From: Paenimyroides tangerinum
GTDB lineage: Bacteria; Bacteroidota; Bacteroidia; Flavobacteriales; Flavobacteriaceae
Length of the DNA: 64,000 bases
Assembly (NCBI RefSeq): GCF_003865405.1
Contig: NZ_RQVQ01000020.1
Coordinates: 1-64,000 of the forward strand
Direction of reading: 5' to 3'
Shown here: piece after piece, positions 8,136-16,600 of the stretch
How the letters are laid out: each line of letters opens with the position of its first letter
Position numbering within the stretch: position 1 is the stretch's first letter
Position numbers and translations under genes: made by a program
Notes under the pieces: generated by a model
The model's database searches: none
What the model was told of the DNA's origin: nothing
Seen by the model: the letters and a program-made list of their open reading frames with translations, nothing else

Positions 8136-8552
8136 CTAATGAGTAGAAACAGTTATAGAAACAATTTTACCATTTGAACCTTGTACCCAAACTTGTAAAC
8201 CAATAGATTCAAATTCATAAACATATTGAGGAATATCATCATCCTCAAAATTTAAACAATCTACCTCTCCACAATAGTTCTCGCCTATTTGCGAAATAAA
8301 CTCGTTAATAGTAAGACCAATTAGATTGCAACCTTTATATAAAAGTTCACTATAACATCCAATACATTCAATCAAATTGTTATGAACATATAATGTAATT
8401 TCTGGACAATCTAATGAATGATGAACACCGGGTACATGTAAATCAGAACTAAAATCATTGATTTCAAAAGAAAATTTTTCTAAATAATCATTAATGTTTG
8501 AATTTAAAATAAAATCCCCAACTGAATAAAATACGTTTAATATTGGAATCAA
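8136..8552 (-). CDS. Unknown acidic cytoplasmic protein
   Basis: This is a 138-residue protein without signal peptide or membrane segment. It is acidic, with 'GEVDCLNFEDDDIPQYVYEF' near the C-terminus and alternating hydrophobic strands. This look is common among small immunity-type proteins, but I cannot assign a family. The apparent start is TTG at 8552. An ATG-started copy of the first ten codons lies at 9233-9261, which supports this reading of the start. It follows the lipoprotein gene on the same strand by 43 bases. Confidence 0.65.
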   Translation of the reverse strand: MIPILNVFYSVGDFILNSNINDYLEKFSFEINDFSSDLHVPGVHHSLDCPEITLYVHNNLIECIGCYSELLYKGCNLIGLTINEFISQIGENYCGEVDCLNFEDDDIPQYVYEFESIGLQVWVQGSNGKIVSITVSTH

Positions 8553-8558
8553 TTGATT
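8524..8558 (-). repeat. Duplicated gene-start segment, copy 1
   Basis: The 28 bases 8524-8551, covering the first ten codons of the unknown gene, are identical to 9233-9260, and similarity continues a few bases upstream. The base that makes the start TTG here is the one that makes it ATG in the other copy. Confidence 0.8.
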
Positions 8559-8595
8559 GCATTTTAATAATTTAATTCATAAACCATAAAAAATC

Positions 8596-9183
8596 TCATT
8601 CAATTTCAAAGACTAAATCATCTTTCAAATTTAAAATGCTATCCTTATTTACAAGATTCAAAAATTTAGAATATTCTTCATTTCTATACGGAAACTCTTT
8701 TGATTTAGCACTTATTATATTATCACCAAATCTATAGTAAACTTTTTTAATCATAAAGGTCGAATCGTAGTAAATTTTTAAACAATACTTCGGAGATGGC
8801 GAAAACGAAATTTGACTTACATATAAGTTCTCATCTATTTTATAATTAAAATTATTTACATAAACTGACTGACGTAATTCGTTATCATAAACGTCATATT
8901 TTTTGTAAAAAGTTTCTTTCGTCATAAACACTGAATCATCTAAACTAAGACTCTTGGTTGTTATCAAAATACCTTTATTTTCTTTTAAAATATATTCGTC
9001 AAATTCAGTCTTAATTAAATTAATTTCACGTTCAATCGAATCCTTAAATACGATTTTTATCTTATCATCTAATTTCTCAACTTGTATTGAGCTGTTATTA
9101 TTACTATCTAGCAAATCAATTCTTTTAGAACAAGATGCGTAAAATATAAGAATCAAAATATTGAAAAAAATATTACACTTCAT
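8596..9183 (-). CDS. Hypothetical lipoprotein
   Basis: This is a 195-residue predicted lipoprotein with a hydrophobic N-terminus and lipobox 'IFYASC'. The mature region is rich in lysine, aspartate and asparagine with many short strands and no recognised domain. Immediately upstream, at 9233-9261, is the stub of a duplicated gene start. It probably forms a two-gene unit with the unknown gene downstream. Confidence 0.72.
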   Translation of the reverse strand: MKCNIFFNILILIFYASCSKRIDLLDSNNNSSIQVEKLDDKIKIVFKDSIEREINLIKTEFDEYILKENKGILITTKSLSLDDSVFMTKETFYKKYDVYDNELRQSVYVNNFNYKIDENLYVSQISFSPSPKYCLKIYYDSTFMIKKVYYRFGDNIISAKSKEFPYRNEEYSKFLNLVNKDSILNLKDDLVFEIE

Positions 9184-9232
9184 AATAATCAGGGTAAAAT
9201 AAAACTTTCTAAATTGGAAAAATTTTCATAAA

Positions 9233-9267
9233 GAATAAAATACGTTTAATATTGGAATCATTTGATT
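9233..9267 (-). repeat. Duplicated gene-start segment, copy 2 (stub)
   Basis: An ATG at 9259-9261 opens the peptide MIPILNVFYS, identical to the first ten residues of the 8136-8552 protein, and then hits a stop two codons later. The identity ends abruptly at 9233. It is a remnant of a duplication, or the original 5' end left behind by a rearrangement. Confidence 0.75.
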
Positions 9268-9341
9268 ATATTAATCAATAATAATTACAAAATACATAAT
9301 TTTTATTTATAAAAAAAATCGACTAAAAGCCGATTTGTATT

Positions 9342-10151
9342 TTAATAATTGAAACGTCGTTTTTTATTCAATTCTTTTTCATTCTCAATGATTTCTGTAG
9401 GAACAACTTTCAAAAAAGATTGATGTTGTTCGATTGCAAATTCAATTTTTTCTACAATATCTTCAATCGAATCGTTATCGTAATCAATATCCAAGGGTTC
9501 TTTGATAACCATCGATTGTAAAATTCCTTTTTTCTTTAACCAAATTCCTTTTCTATCAAACGAACGTCTGAAACCATCAATTACAATCGGAACCACAATT
9601 GGTCTGTGTTCCTTAATAATATGAGCCGTTCCTTTACGAACTGGTTTAAACGATTTTGTAGTTCCTTGCGGAAACGTAATCACCCAACCGTCTTTTAATG
9701 CTATTTTAATATTTTCGGTATCGTTAGGGTTTACAGCTTTTTTATTTTCAACATCTTTTCCTTTTTCACGCCAAGTTCTTTCAACCGTAATTGCACCTGC
9801 ATAACTCATAATTCGAGGCAAAATACCCGATTTCATTGTCTCTTTAGCAGAAACAAAATATAAATTTAATTTAGGATTCCAGATATAAAAAACATTTTTG
9901 ATGCTATCAACTCTTCCTTTTAAACTTGCGTTAAATACATGGAACATCGAAACCACATCAGCAAAATAAGTTTGATGATTTGATATAAAAAGTACATTTG
10001 TTTCTGGTAATGATTTGATAATTTCAGAACCTTCAATTTTCAAATCGTTAAAACCTCTGTAACGCTTGTGCGTGATAAAACCAAAGATTCTTATGAGCCA
10101 TTTTTTAAAAAGAAGTACATGCCCGAACGGATCTTTCTTCAATAATCCCAT
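9342..10151 (-). CDS. Lysophospholipid acyltransferase family protein
   Basis: This is a 269-residue member of the PlsC/LPLAT superfamily, which transfers acyl groups to lysophospholipids or similar acceptors at the inner membrane. The acceptor motif region is 'SNHQTYFAD' and the second block is 'FPQGTT', in place of the usual FPEGTR. The histidine and aspartate are separated by five residues rather than the usual four, which I recall as a feature of a Bacteroidota subgroup. The substrate is unknown. It lies downstream of the Nudix gene on the same strand, 41 bases away. Confidence 0.85.
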   Translation of the reverse strand: MGLLKKDPFGHVLLFKKWLIRIFGFITHKRYRGFNDLKIEGSEIIKSLPETNVLFISNHQTYFADVVSMFHVFNASLKGRVDSIKNVFYIWNPKLNLYFVSAKETMKSGILPRIMSYAGAITVERTWREKGKDVENKKAVNPNDTENIKIALKDGWVITFPQGTTKSFKPVRKGTAHIIKEHRPIVVPIVIDGFRRSFDRKGIWLKKKGILQSMVIKEPLDIDYDNDSIEDIVEKIEFAIEQHQSFLKVVPTEIIENEKELNKKRRFNY

Positions 10152-10192
10152 AAAATATATTATTAATCAAGATGCAAAGTTACAAAACTTAC

Positions 10193-10831
10193 TTATAAAG
10201 CTTTACTAATAATATCTTTAATTTCGCTTAATATCATTGCAGTAGCTCCCCAAACAATATGATTTGAAATTATGAAAGCAGGAACTTCAATATTTTTTGC
10301 ATAAGAAGTTGATAATTTTACGTTAGAAATCAAACGATTATCTAACAAATCTTGAATTGGTAATTCTAAAATATGAGAAACTTCACGCGAATCAATTTTC
10401 GGAAAAATAGCTTCTGTCGTGATTCCCATAAAAGGTGAAACTAAAAAATTACTTGGCGGAATATACAATTCAGAAAATGGTTTTATGATTTGAATTTTAT
10501 CTTTAGCAATTCCGACTTCTTCTTCTGTTTCTCGTAATGCTGTTTCTTGTAATGAAGCATCAAAAATTTCCATTTTTCCACCTGGAAACGAAATTTGTGC
10601 AGAATGAATTCCAGGATATTCAGAACGAACGATTAATAATAAATTGGTTTGCGTATCTTTGGGGTAAAATAACGAAAGTACCGCAGATTTTCTAGGATTA
10701 TGAATTGAATAATCATAATTTTCATAATATTTTAATCGTTCCAAAGGAGCCATTTTTATATGCGCTTCAGAAGAAAGTAAAGGTTCTTTTTCAATTTTTG
10801 GGATTAATTCTAAGAATTTATCGAATAACAT
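10193..10831 (-). CDS. CoA pyrophosphatase (Nudix hydrolase)
   Basis: This is a 212-residue Nudix hydrolase of the NudL/CoAse type, which cleaves coenzyme A or its derivatives to 3',5'-ADP and phosphopantetheine. The Nudix box appears as 'GGKMEIFDAS' followed by 'TALRETEEEVGI', with the REXXEEXG metal site complete. The upstream 'VLSLFYPKDTQTNLLLIVRS' strand pattern and the 'PPSNFLVSPFMG' element are typical of this subgroup. It diverges from the DUF4268 gene. Confidence 0.87.
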   Translation of the reverse strand: MLFDKFLELIPKIEKEPLLSSEAHIKMAPLERLKYYENYDYSIHNPRKSAVLSLFYPKDTQTNLLLIVRSEYPGIHSAQISFPGGKMEIFDASLQETALRETEEEVGIAKDKIQIIKPFSELYIPPSNFLVSPFMGITTEAIFPKIDSREVSHILELPIQDLLDNRLISNVKLSTSYAKNIEVPAFIISNHIVWGATAMILSEIKDIISKAL

Positions 10832-10900
10832 AAATCATTTTCTTTAATAGAAAATAAAAGTAGAAAATTTAAATATATTTATATCTAAAAATAAATTAAA

Positions 10901-11344
10901 ATGTTCAGTAAAGAAGAAGTACAACAACTTAAAAGACAATTTTGGATTGATTTTGCAGAAGCTTATCCTCGAAAATGGTTATTGTTTGATACAAAAATTA
11001 AAGATTTTGCGTTTAAGTTTTATGTAGATAATAAAAAAGCAATGGTTATGCTTGATATTGAATGTAAGGATGAAGAAAAACGTAAAATTTATTATGAAAA
11101 AATTGAATCGCTTAGAACCTTATTGTTAGAAGAACATGTTGCTGATGCCATTTTTGAAAGAAACTTACATCTTGAAAACGGAAAATTAATAAGCCGAATT
11201 TGGGTTGAATTGGATAAAGTAAGTTGTAATAATAAAAATACCTGGCCACGAATTTTCGATTTCTTCAACGACCAAATGAATGCTTTCGAGATTTTCTTCT
11301 ATGAATATGAAGATTATATTCGAGATTTAGAATTAAATACATAA
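10901..11344 (+). CDS. DUF4268 family protein
   Basis: This is a 147-residue single-domain protein of the DUF4268 family, recognised by 'QFWIDFAEAYPRKWLLFDTK' at the start and 'WPRIFDFFNDQM' near the end. It is mostly helical and cytoplasmic. The function is unknown; related domains are found near restriction-like nucleases, but nothing of that kind is nearby. It is followed 35 bases later by an outer-membrane protein gene. Confidence 0.82.
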   Translation: MFSKEEVQQLKRQFWIDFAEAYPRKWLLFDTKIKDFAFKFYVDNKKAMVMLDIECKDEEKRKIYYEKIESLRTLLLEEHVADAIFERNLHLENGKLISRIWVELDKVSCNNKNTWPRIFDFFNDQMNAFEIFFYEYEDYIRDLELNT

Positions 11345-11379
11345 AATAGATATATTTACTTTTTTCATATAAAAACGGA

Positions 11380-13197
11380 TTGCTTAAAAAATTTTACATA
11401 TTATTATTTCTGATTTTGTGTCTTCAAACAAAAGCACAAAATAATGATACTATACCTAAAAAAAATCCGATTGAAAACAATCAAAAACCTAAAAAAAATA
11501 AATTTATAAAATCGATTGAAAAATTATTATATAAAAAACCAAATCAAAAACCATCAAATCAAAAGGAAATAAAAAAAAATGAATCAATAAACTATAGTTC
11601 TTTTGAAGGGAAAATTATTCGAAATATTGACATAGAAACCATGGATCCTTTTGGAAATTCAATTGATGATTCTACCCAAATAGCTCAAAAAAGATTTGAA
11701 AAACTTGGAAATAAAGCACATTTAAAAACTAAAAAATTTACGATTCGAAATATTTTATTATTTAAACCAGATCAAAAATTAGATTCAGTAAAAATAAAAG
11801 AAAGTGAACGTTTGATGCGTACACAACGATATATTCGTAGAGTTAAAATTACACCTGTTCTGATTCCAAACAGTCCAGATTCAGTAGATATCGACATCAA
11901 AGTTCTTGATTCATGGAGTATTTATCCAACCGGATCATTGTCAAATTCTGGCGGTAGAATTCGTTTGGTTTCTAGAAATTTTGGCGGTTTTGGTCATTAT
12001 TTATCAACGCAATACAAAACAAATTTCGTCCAAAACAAACATGCTTTCAATGCGCAATATCAAGTAAATAATATCAAAAACACCTTTATCAATGTTGGAG
12101 GTTTATATGATATTGATTTTGCGAAAAATCATCAAAAATCAGTTTATATTCAGCGTCCTTTTTATTCACCTCTAACAAAATATGCAGGTGGAGCGACCTT
12201 ATCGAAAATTTTTTATAAAGATTCGATTCCTGATGTTACGAACAACAATCAAATCACTAATATAAAATATAATATTTATGATGTTTGGTTTGGAAGAGCT
12301 TTTCGAATCTCAAAAACTAACGATAAAAACATTACAAACTTAATTACTACACTGAGATACAATGTAGTTAATTACAAAGAAAATCCTATTCCAACCAACG
12401 ATCCAGAAGGTGTTTATTCAGACCAACAATTTGTTTTAGGTTCTGTTGCAATCTCTTCGTCACAGTACAAGCAAACCAAATATTTGTTTAATTACGGATT
12501 GATTGAAGATGTCAATTATGGTAAAAACTTTTCAATAACCGGAGGTTTACAATGGAAAAATCAAATTTTAAGACCTTATTTAGGTGCCGAATTTTCCTTA
12601 GGTAAGTTTGTGAATGATAATTATCTTGGAATAAATGTTGAATGGGGAACATTTTTTAATGCAAACAAGCCAGAACAAAGTGTGCTTAGTGTAAAAGGAA
12701 TGTTTTTTTCGAGAATTTATGAATACAAGAATTGGAAATTTAGACAATTTTTTAACCCTGAATTAGTTTTTGGGTACAATCGATTAGATTACACAAAAGA
12801 TCGAATCAATTTAAACGGAGCAGATAACGGAATAGATGGTTTTTATAGCTATAACTTATTTGGAACAAAACGAGTTTTACTAAGTTTTCAAACACAATCT
12901 TATGCACCAGGAAGCTTACTGGGATTTAGATTTAGTCCGTTTTTGTCAGCTTCATTTGGTTGGTTGGGAGATGAAGATAACAAATTTGTTTCAGATAATA
13001 TGTATTCAAAAATTGCTTTTGGTATTTCATTAAACAATGATTATCTTGTTTTTCAAAACATTCAAATCTCAATTGCACTTTATCCAACAATTCCAGGAAA
13101 TGGTAGAAACATCATAAAAACAAATAACATACGAAATGATAACATTGATTTAATGCGTTTTAACTCTGGTAGTCCAACAACAGTTCCTTTCCAATAA
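11380..13197 (+). CDS. BamA/TamA-like outer-membrane protein
   Basis: This is a 605-residue exported protein with a signal peptide ending 'CLQTKAQ'. A low-complexity lysine/asparagine-rich linker (about 20-70) is followed by POTRA-like segments (about 75-180, 'YSSFEGKIIRNIDIETMD') and then a long C-terminal beta-barrel region. The layout matches Bacteroidota surface-antigen (D15/BamA-related) proteins, not BamA itself, which is longer. The start is TTG, since the signal peptide begins exactly there and no ATG precedes it. The function is unknown; outer-membrane assembly or transport is inferred. Confidence 0.72.
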   Translation: MLKKFYILLFLILCLQTKAQNNDTIPKKNPIENNQKPKKNKFIKSIEKLLYKKPNQKPSNQKEIKKNESINYSSFEGKIIRNIDIETMDPFGNSIDDSTQIAQKRFEKLGNKAHLKTKKFTIRNILLFKPDQKLDSVKIKESERLMRTQRYIRRVKITPVLIPNSPDSVDIDIKVLDSWSIYPTGSLSNSGGRIRLVSRNFGGFGHYLSTQYKTNFVQNKHAFNAQYQVNNIKNTFINVGGLYDIDFAKNHQKSVYIQRPFYSPLTKYAGGATLSKIFYKDSIPDVTNNNQITNIKYNIYDVWFGRAFRISKTNDKNITNLITTLRYNVVNYKENPIPTNDPEGVYSDQQFVLGSVAISSSQYKQTKYLFNYGLIEDVNYGKNFSITGGLQWKNQILRPYLGAEFSLGKFVNDNYLGINVEWGTFFNANKPEQSVLSVKGMFFSRIYEYKNWKFRQFFNPELVFGYNRLDYTKDRINLNGADNGIDGFYSYNLFGTKRVLLSFQTQSYAPGSLLGFRFSPFLSASFGWLGDEDNKFVSDNMYSKIAFGISLNNDYLVFQNIQISIALYPTIPGNGRNIIKTNNIRNDNIDLMRFNSGSPTTVPFQ

Positions 13198-13207
13198 AAA
13201 AAATGAG

Positions 13208-13215
13208 TATCTTTG
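13208..13215 (+). promoter_or_regulatory. -7 promoter element directly before an ATG
   Basis: TATCTTTG matches the TAnnTTTG consensus and ends only 4 bases before the ATG at 13220. Transcription would start at or near the start codon, giving a leaderless or nearly leaderless mRNA. No good -33 TTG is seen at the expected spacing. Confidence 0.4.
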
Positions 13216-13219
13216 CACA

Positions 13220-15493
13220 ATGAAGATAATCCACAAAATACTGTTTTTAGTTTTGTTTTCGCAGCCCATTTTTGCGCAACAAATCACTGTGAATAATACG
13301 TTTACGAATCAACAACTTATTGATGGTTTCATAAACGGAACTTGTACGAATATTTTAAACGTCAACTTTAACGGTCACACTTTTTCTGACGGAATGAAAA
13401 GTTGGGGATATTTTAATAAAGCACAATCTAACTTTCCGTTTGAGGAAGGAATTGTACTTACAACAGGTAAGTTATCTGCTGCACCAGGACCAAGTTTTTC
13501 AATTCTGAGTGATGGTCCAAGTAGTTGGTCTGGTGATATGGATTTGCAAAATGCAGTAAATATCAACAATACTTACAATGCTTCAAGTTTAATTTTCGAT
13601 TTCATTCCGACTGCGAATACCATTCGATTTGATTATATCTTTGCTTCAGAACAATATTTGATTAATGGAACACAAAACCAATGTAGTTATACAGATGGAT
13701 TTGCCTTTATTCTAACAAATGTAACTGCAGGAACTACACCACAAAACCTTGCTTTGGTTCCTGGAACAAACACACCAGTAACTTCAAGCACAATTCGTGG
13801 AACAGGCGGACTTTGTCCTGCTTCTAACGCTCAATATTTCGCAAGTTATAACGACATCAATTCACCAATTGCATATAATGGAAATACGGTTCCAATGCAA
13901 GTTGAAACAACCGTTATTCCTGGAAATACATATCGAATCAAAATCGTAATTGCCGACCAAGGAAACGCACTTTATGATTCGGCTGTTTTTTTAAGAGCAA
14001 ATAGTTTCAATGCAGAAATTGACCTTGGTGCAAATAAGTTAATCGCAAATAACAATGCTTTGTGCGCTAATCAAACGTTAACTTTAAATGCAACAACAGC
14101 TAATGCAACTTATGAATGGTTTAGAAATGGTAATTTAATTACAAATCAAAATCAAGCCACTTATACCGTAACTGAAACTGGAACTTATAAGGTAAAAATC
14201 ACACAACAAAACGGATGTATTTCTGAAGGTGAAATTACCGTAGAATATGAATTATTTGATTTCGAAGAAACCGTATCACTTCAAGTTTGCGGAGTTGCAA
14301 ATGAGAATACGGCAGCATTTAATTTGAATGATGCAATGGATTTAATTACAAATGATCCTGTTGATTCAATTAGTTTTTATCAAAATAATAACAACGGAGT
14401 TTTGTCTGGAATCATTAATTCTACAATACCATATAACGCAACAAACGGAACACAGGTTTACGCTAGAATTATTTCTGAAAGTGGTTGTGAAAATGTTGGA
14501 ACAATAAATTTATTGATTAATTCCGAAAACATTACACCAATCACACAAACTAAATGTGATACAGATGCAAATTCATCAGATGGTTTTACGAGTTTTAATC
14601 TTACTGAAATTGCACAAATAATTAGAACTGAAAATAATTTCACCCAAAATCATGATATTGATTTCTTTCTAACGGTTCAGGACGCAAATAATGATGAAAA
14701 TACACTTCCGAATAATTTTACAAATACAATTGCTAATCAACAAGAAATCTATGCAAAAGTTTCTATTAATGGTACTTGTGTTGCAATCTTAAAAATATTT
14801 TTGAATGTTGTTAATACCGAAAGTGTTCAACAACAAGAACTTTCAATTTGTCAAGGTGAAACTATTACATTAACTGCAGCTTCACAAAATAACAATTACG
14901 TTTGGAATACAGGAGAAACGACTCAAAGTATTCAAGTTTCTACAGCCGGACTTTATACGGTTACGTATTTTTCTATTGATGGTTGTGAGATTACTCAAAA
15001 TTTTAATGTAAATATTTCAAACGGACCAACAGATGTTCAAATCATCACAACAGATTTTAATGAATCTAACAATTCAATTACTGTAATTGTAAATGATGAA
15101 GGTATTTTTGAATATTCTTTAGACGGAGTTAATTATCAATTATCAAATATTTTCACTGGATTAGGAGTTGGAACTTTTACAGTTTATATTAGAGATTTGA
15201 ATGGATGTGGAGAAAAAGTTTTGAGTGTTTATATTTTAGATTACCCAAGATTTATAACTCCAAACGCAGATGGATATAACGATACTTGGAGAATTCCTAA
15301 CCTAACAAGAATGGATCCGAATGCAATCATTTCCATTTTTGATAGATATGGAAAATTACTTTATCGAATGAGATCACAATTTTCATGGGATGGAACATTT
15401 AACGGAAAACTGATGCCACCTAGTGATTATTGGTTTTTAGTCAACTATTCAAACGGAAAAGAATTAAGAGGACATTTCTCTTTAATCAGATAA
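13220..15493 (+). CDS. T9SS type-B cargo protein with choice-of-anchor L domain
   Basis: This is a 757-residue secreted protein. A signal peptide ends 'SQPIFAQQ'. Residues about 25-265 are a choice-of-anchor L domain ('GIVLTTGKLSAAPG', 'FDYIFASEQY'). Ig-like/PKD-like repeats follow. The last ~85 residues are a gliding-motility/T9SS type-B sorting domain, recognised by 'FITPNADGYNDTW', 'IFDRYGKLLY' and 'GTFNGKLMPPSDYWF'. Such proteins cross the outer membrane by the type IX system and stay at the surface. The ligand is unknown. A strong terminator follows. Confidence 0.92.
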   Translation: MKIIHKILFLVLFSQPIFAQQITVNNTFTNQQLIDGFINGTCTNILNVNFNGHTFSDGMKSWGYFNKAQSNFPFEEGIVLTTGKLSAAPGPSFSILSDGPSSWSGDMDLQNAVNINNTYNASSLIFDFIPTANTIRFDYIFASEQYLINGTQNQCSYTDGFAFILTNVTAGTTPQNLALVPGTNTPVTSSTIRGTGGLCPASNAQYFASYNDINSPIAYNGNTVPMQVETTVIPGNTYRIKIVIADQGNALYDSAVFLRANSFNAEIDLGANKLIANNNALCANQTLTLNATTANATYEWFRNGNLITNQNQATYTVTETGTYKVKITQQNGCISEGEITVEYELFDFEETVSLQVCGVANENTAAFNLNDAMDLITNDPVDSISFYQNNNNGVLSGIINSTIPYNATNGTQVYARIISESGCENVGTINLLINSENITPITQTKCDTDANSSDGFTSFNLTEIAQIIRTENNFTQNHDIDFFLTVQDANNDENTLPNNFTNTIANQQEIYAKVSINGTCVAILKIFLNVVNTESVQQQELSICQGETITLTAASQNNNYVWNTGETTQSIQVSTAGLYTVTYFSIDGCEITQNFNVNISNGPTDVQIITTDFNESNNSITVIVNDEGIFEYSLDGVNYQLSNIFTGLGVGTFTVYIRDLNGCGEKVLSVYILDYPRFITPNADGYNDTWRIPNLTRMDPNAIISIFDRYGKLLYRMRSQFSWDGTFNGKLMPPSDYWFLVNYSNGKELRGHFSLIR

Positions 15494-15494
15494 A

Positions 15495-15530
15495 AAATAC
15501 CCCTTGAAGATTAAACTTCAAGGGGTATTT
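15495..15530. terminator. Bidirectional terminator, 15-bp perfect stem
   Basis: AAATACCCCTTGAAG (15495-15509) pairs perfectly with 15516-15530 around a 6-base loop, with A and T runs outside. It lies between convergent genes and can serve both. Confidence 0.92.
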
Positions 15531-15553
15531 CGTTGATATTACATTATTGTAAA

Positions 15554-16441
15554 TTATTTAAACGAAGTAGCAATTTTAAGTAAAGCTTCTGGATTAGAAA
15601 CTCCTTTACTAACATCCATCAATTTAATTTCATCAGAATCACTTGTTCCAGTTGACAACGGTAATTGCTGAGGAATTTTAGGCGTTTCTCCAAATAAATA
15701 TTGATATAAAACAATTGAATTTAAAAAAACTGCATCATTCAAAGCATGTTTCGATGAATCTGAAAAACGTAATAAATCAGCTCCATCTTTTTTAGACACA
15801 TAACCTTCTTTACCTTCATAAGCAGAAGTCAAAACGTCTGCAAAATTAACAACTCCTGCATTTGGCAAAGATTTCGCAACTTCTTTAACTATTTCAACAA
15901 TTTGAGGCTGATATGTTTTGAAATCAGAAGTTTCAATATCAAGAGGAGTCATTAATTGATAAACATAAGTTGCAACACCCGGACTATTCTTTACTATCAA
16001 ATCATGAAGCATTTTAGTATTCGAAGAAAATTTTCCATCTTCTTGAACTGATACACGAGTAGCTTCTTGCATGATTACGTAATCAATATAATTACCGTCA
16101 GTATCTGTTTGAGCAAACATTTTGTCAGCTTTGGATTTATTAGCTGATAAAACTTCGTCAATTCCAACACCCATTTCGACTAAAGTTAAAACTTCTACAT
16201 TTTTACCATTTTCTTTGCATAAAGCTTCTAACATTTTTGGGTAACTCACAAAAAATTCTGTATGACTATTTCCAACAAACAAAACGCGAACGGTACCTTC
16301 TGCTTTAGGTGGCGTTGGTTTAGCAACTGTTTCCTTTGGAGTTGCGCCAGAATCATTAGTTGTAGTTCCTGTTTCATTTTTCTTATCGCAAGAAACTAAC
16401 ATTGTTATTGCAAATAATGAACTTAATAAGATTTTTTTCAT
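15554..16441 (-). CDS. SGNH/DUF4886-like lipoprotein
   Basis: This is a 295-residue predicted lipoprotein with lipobox 'ITMLVSC', followed by a threonine/proline-rich linker and then a domain starting 'VRVLFVGNSHTEFFVSYPKM'. The GNS block at the first strand and 'YVIMQEATRVS' resemble SGNH-hydrolase-like DUF4886 proteins; Ser in GNS would be the nucleophile. The late 'DSSKHALNDAVFL' supplies a candidate catalytic Asp/His pair (DSSKH). The substrate is unknown, and the assignment rests on these three blocks. Confidence 0.75.
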   Translation of the reverse strand: MKKILLSSLFAITMLVSCDKKNETGTTTNDSGATPKETVAKPTPPKAEGTVRVLFVGNSHTEFFVSYPKMLEALCKENGKNVEVLTLVEMGVGIDEVLSANKSKADKMFAQTDTDGNYIDYVIMQEATRVSVQEDGKFSSNTKMLHDLIVKNSPGVATYVYQLMTPLDIETSDFKTYQPQIVEIVKEVAKSLPNAGVVNFADVLTSAYEGKEGYVSKKDGADLLRFSDSSKHALNDAVFLNSIVLYQYLFGETPKIPQQLPLSTGTSDSDEIKLMDVSKGVSNPEALLKIATSFK

Positions 16442-16559
16442 AGTGATTGTAATTAATTATAAATATTAAAACAAAAATAACTATTTTAAGTTAAAACTTT
16501 AATTAATACACAACAAAATACCAAATAAAAACAAATTAAAATATTATTAAACAAAAAAA

Positions 16560-16585
16560 TCCCTAAAAACAAATGCTCTTAGGGA
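16560..16585 (-). terminator. Terminator after the GlmU-like gene
   Basis: TCCCTAA (16560-16566) pairs with TTAGGGA (16579-16585), with A-rich sequence on the side that becomes the U tail of the leftward transcript. Confidence 0.7.
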
Positions 16586-16600
16586 ATTATTATAATTTAA

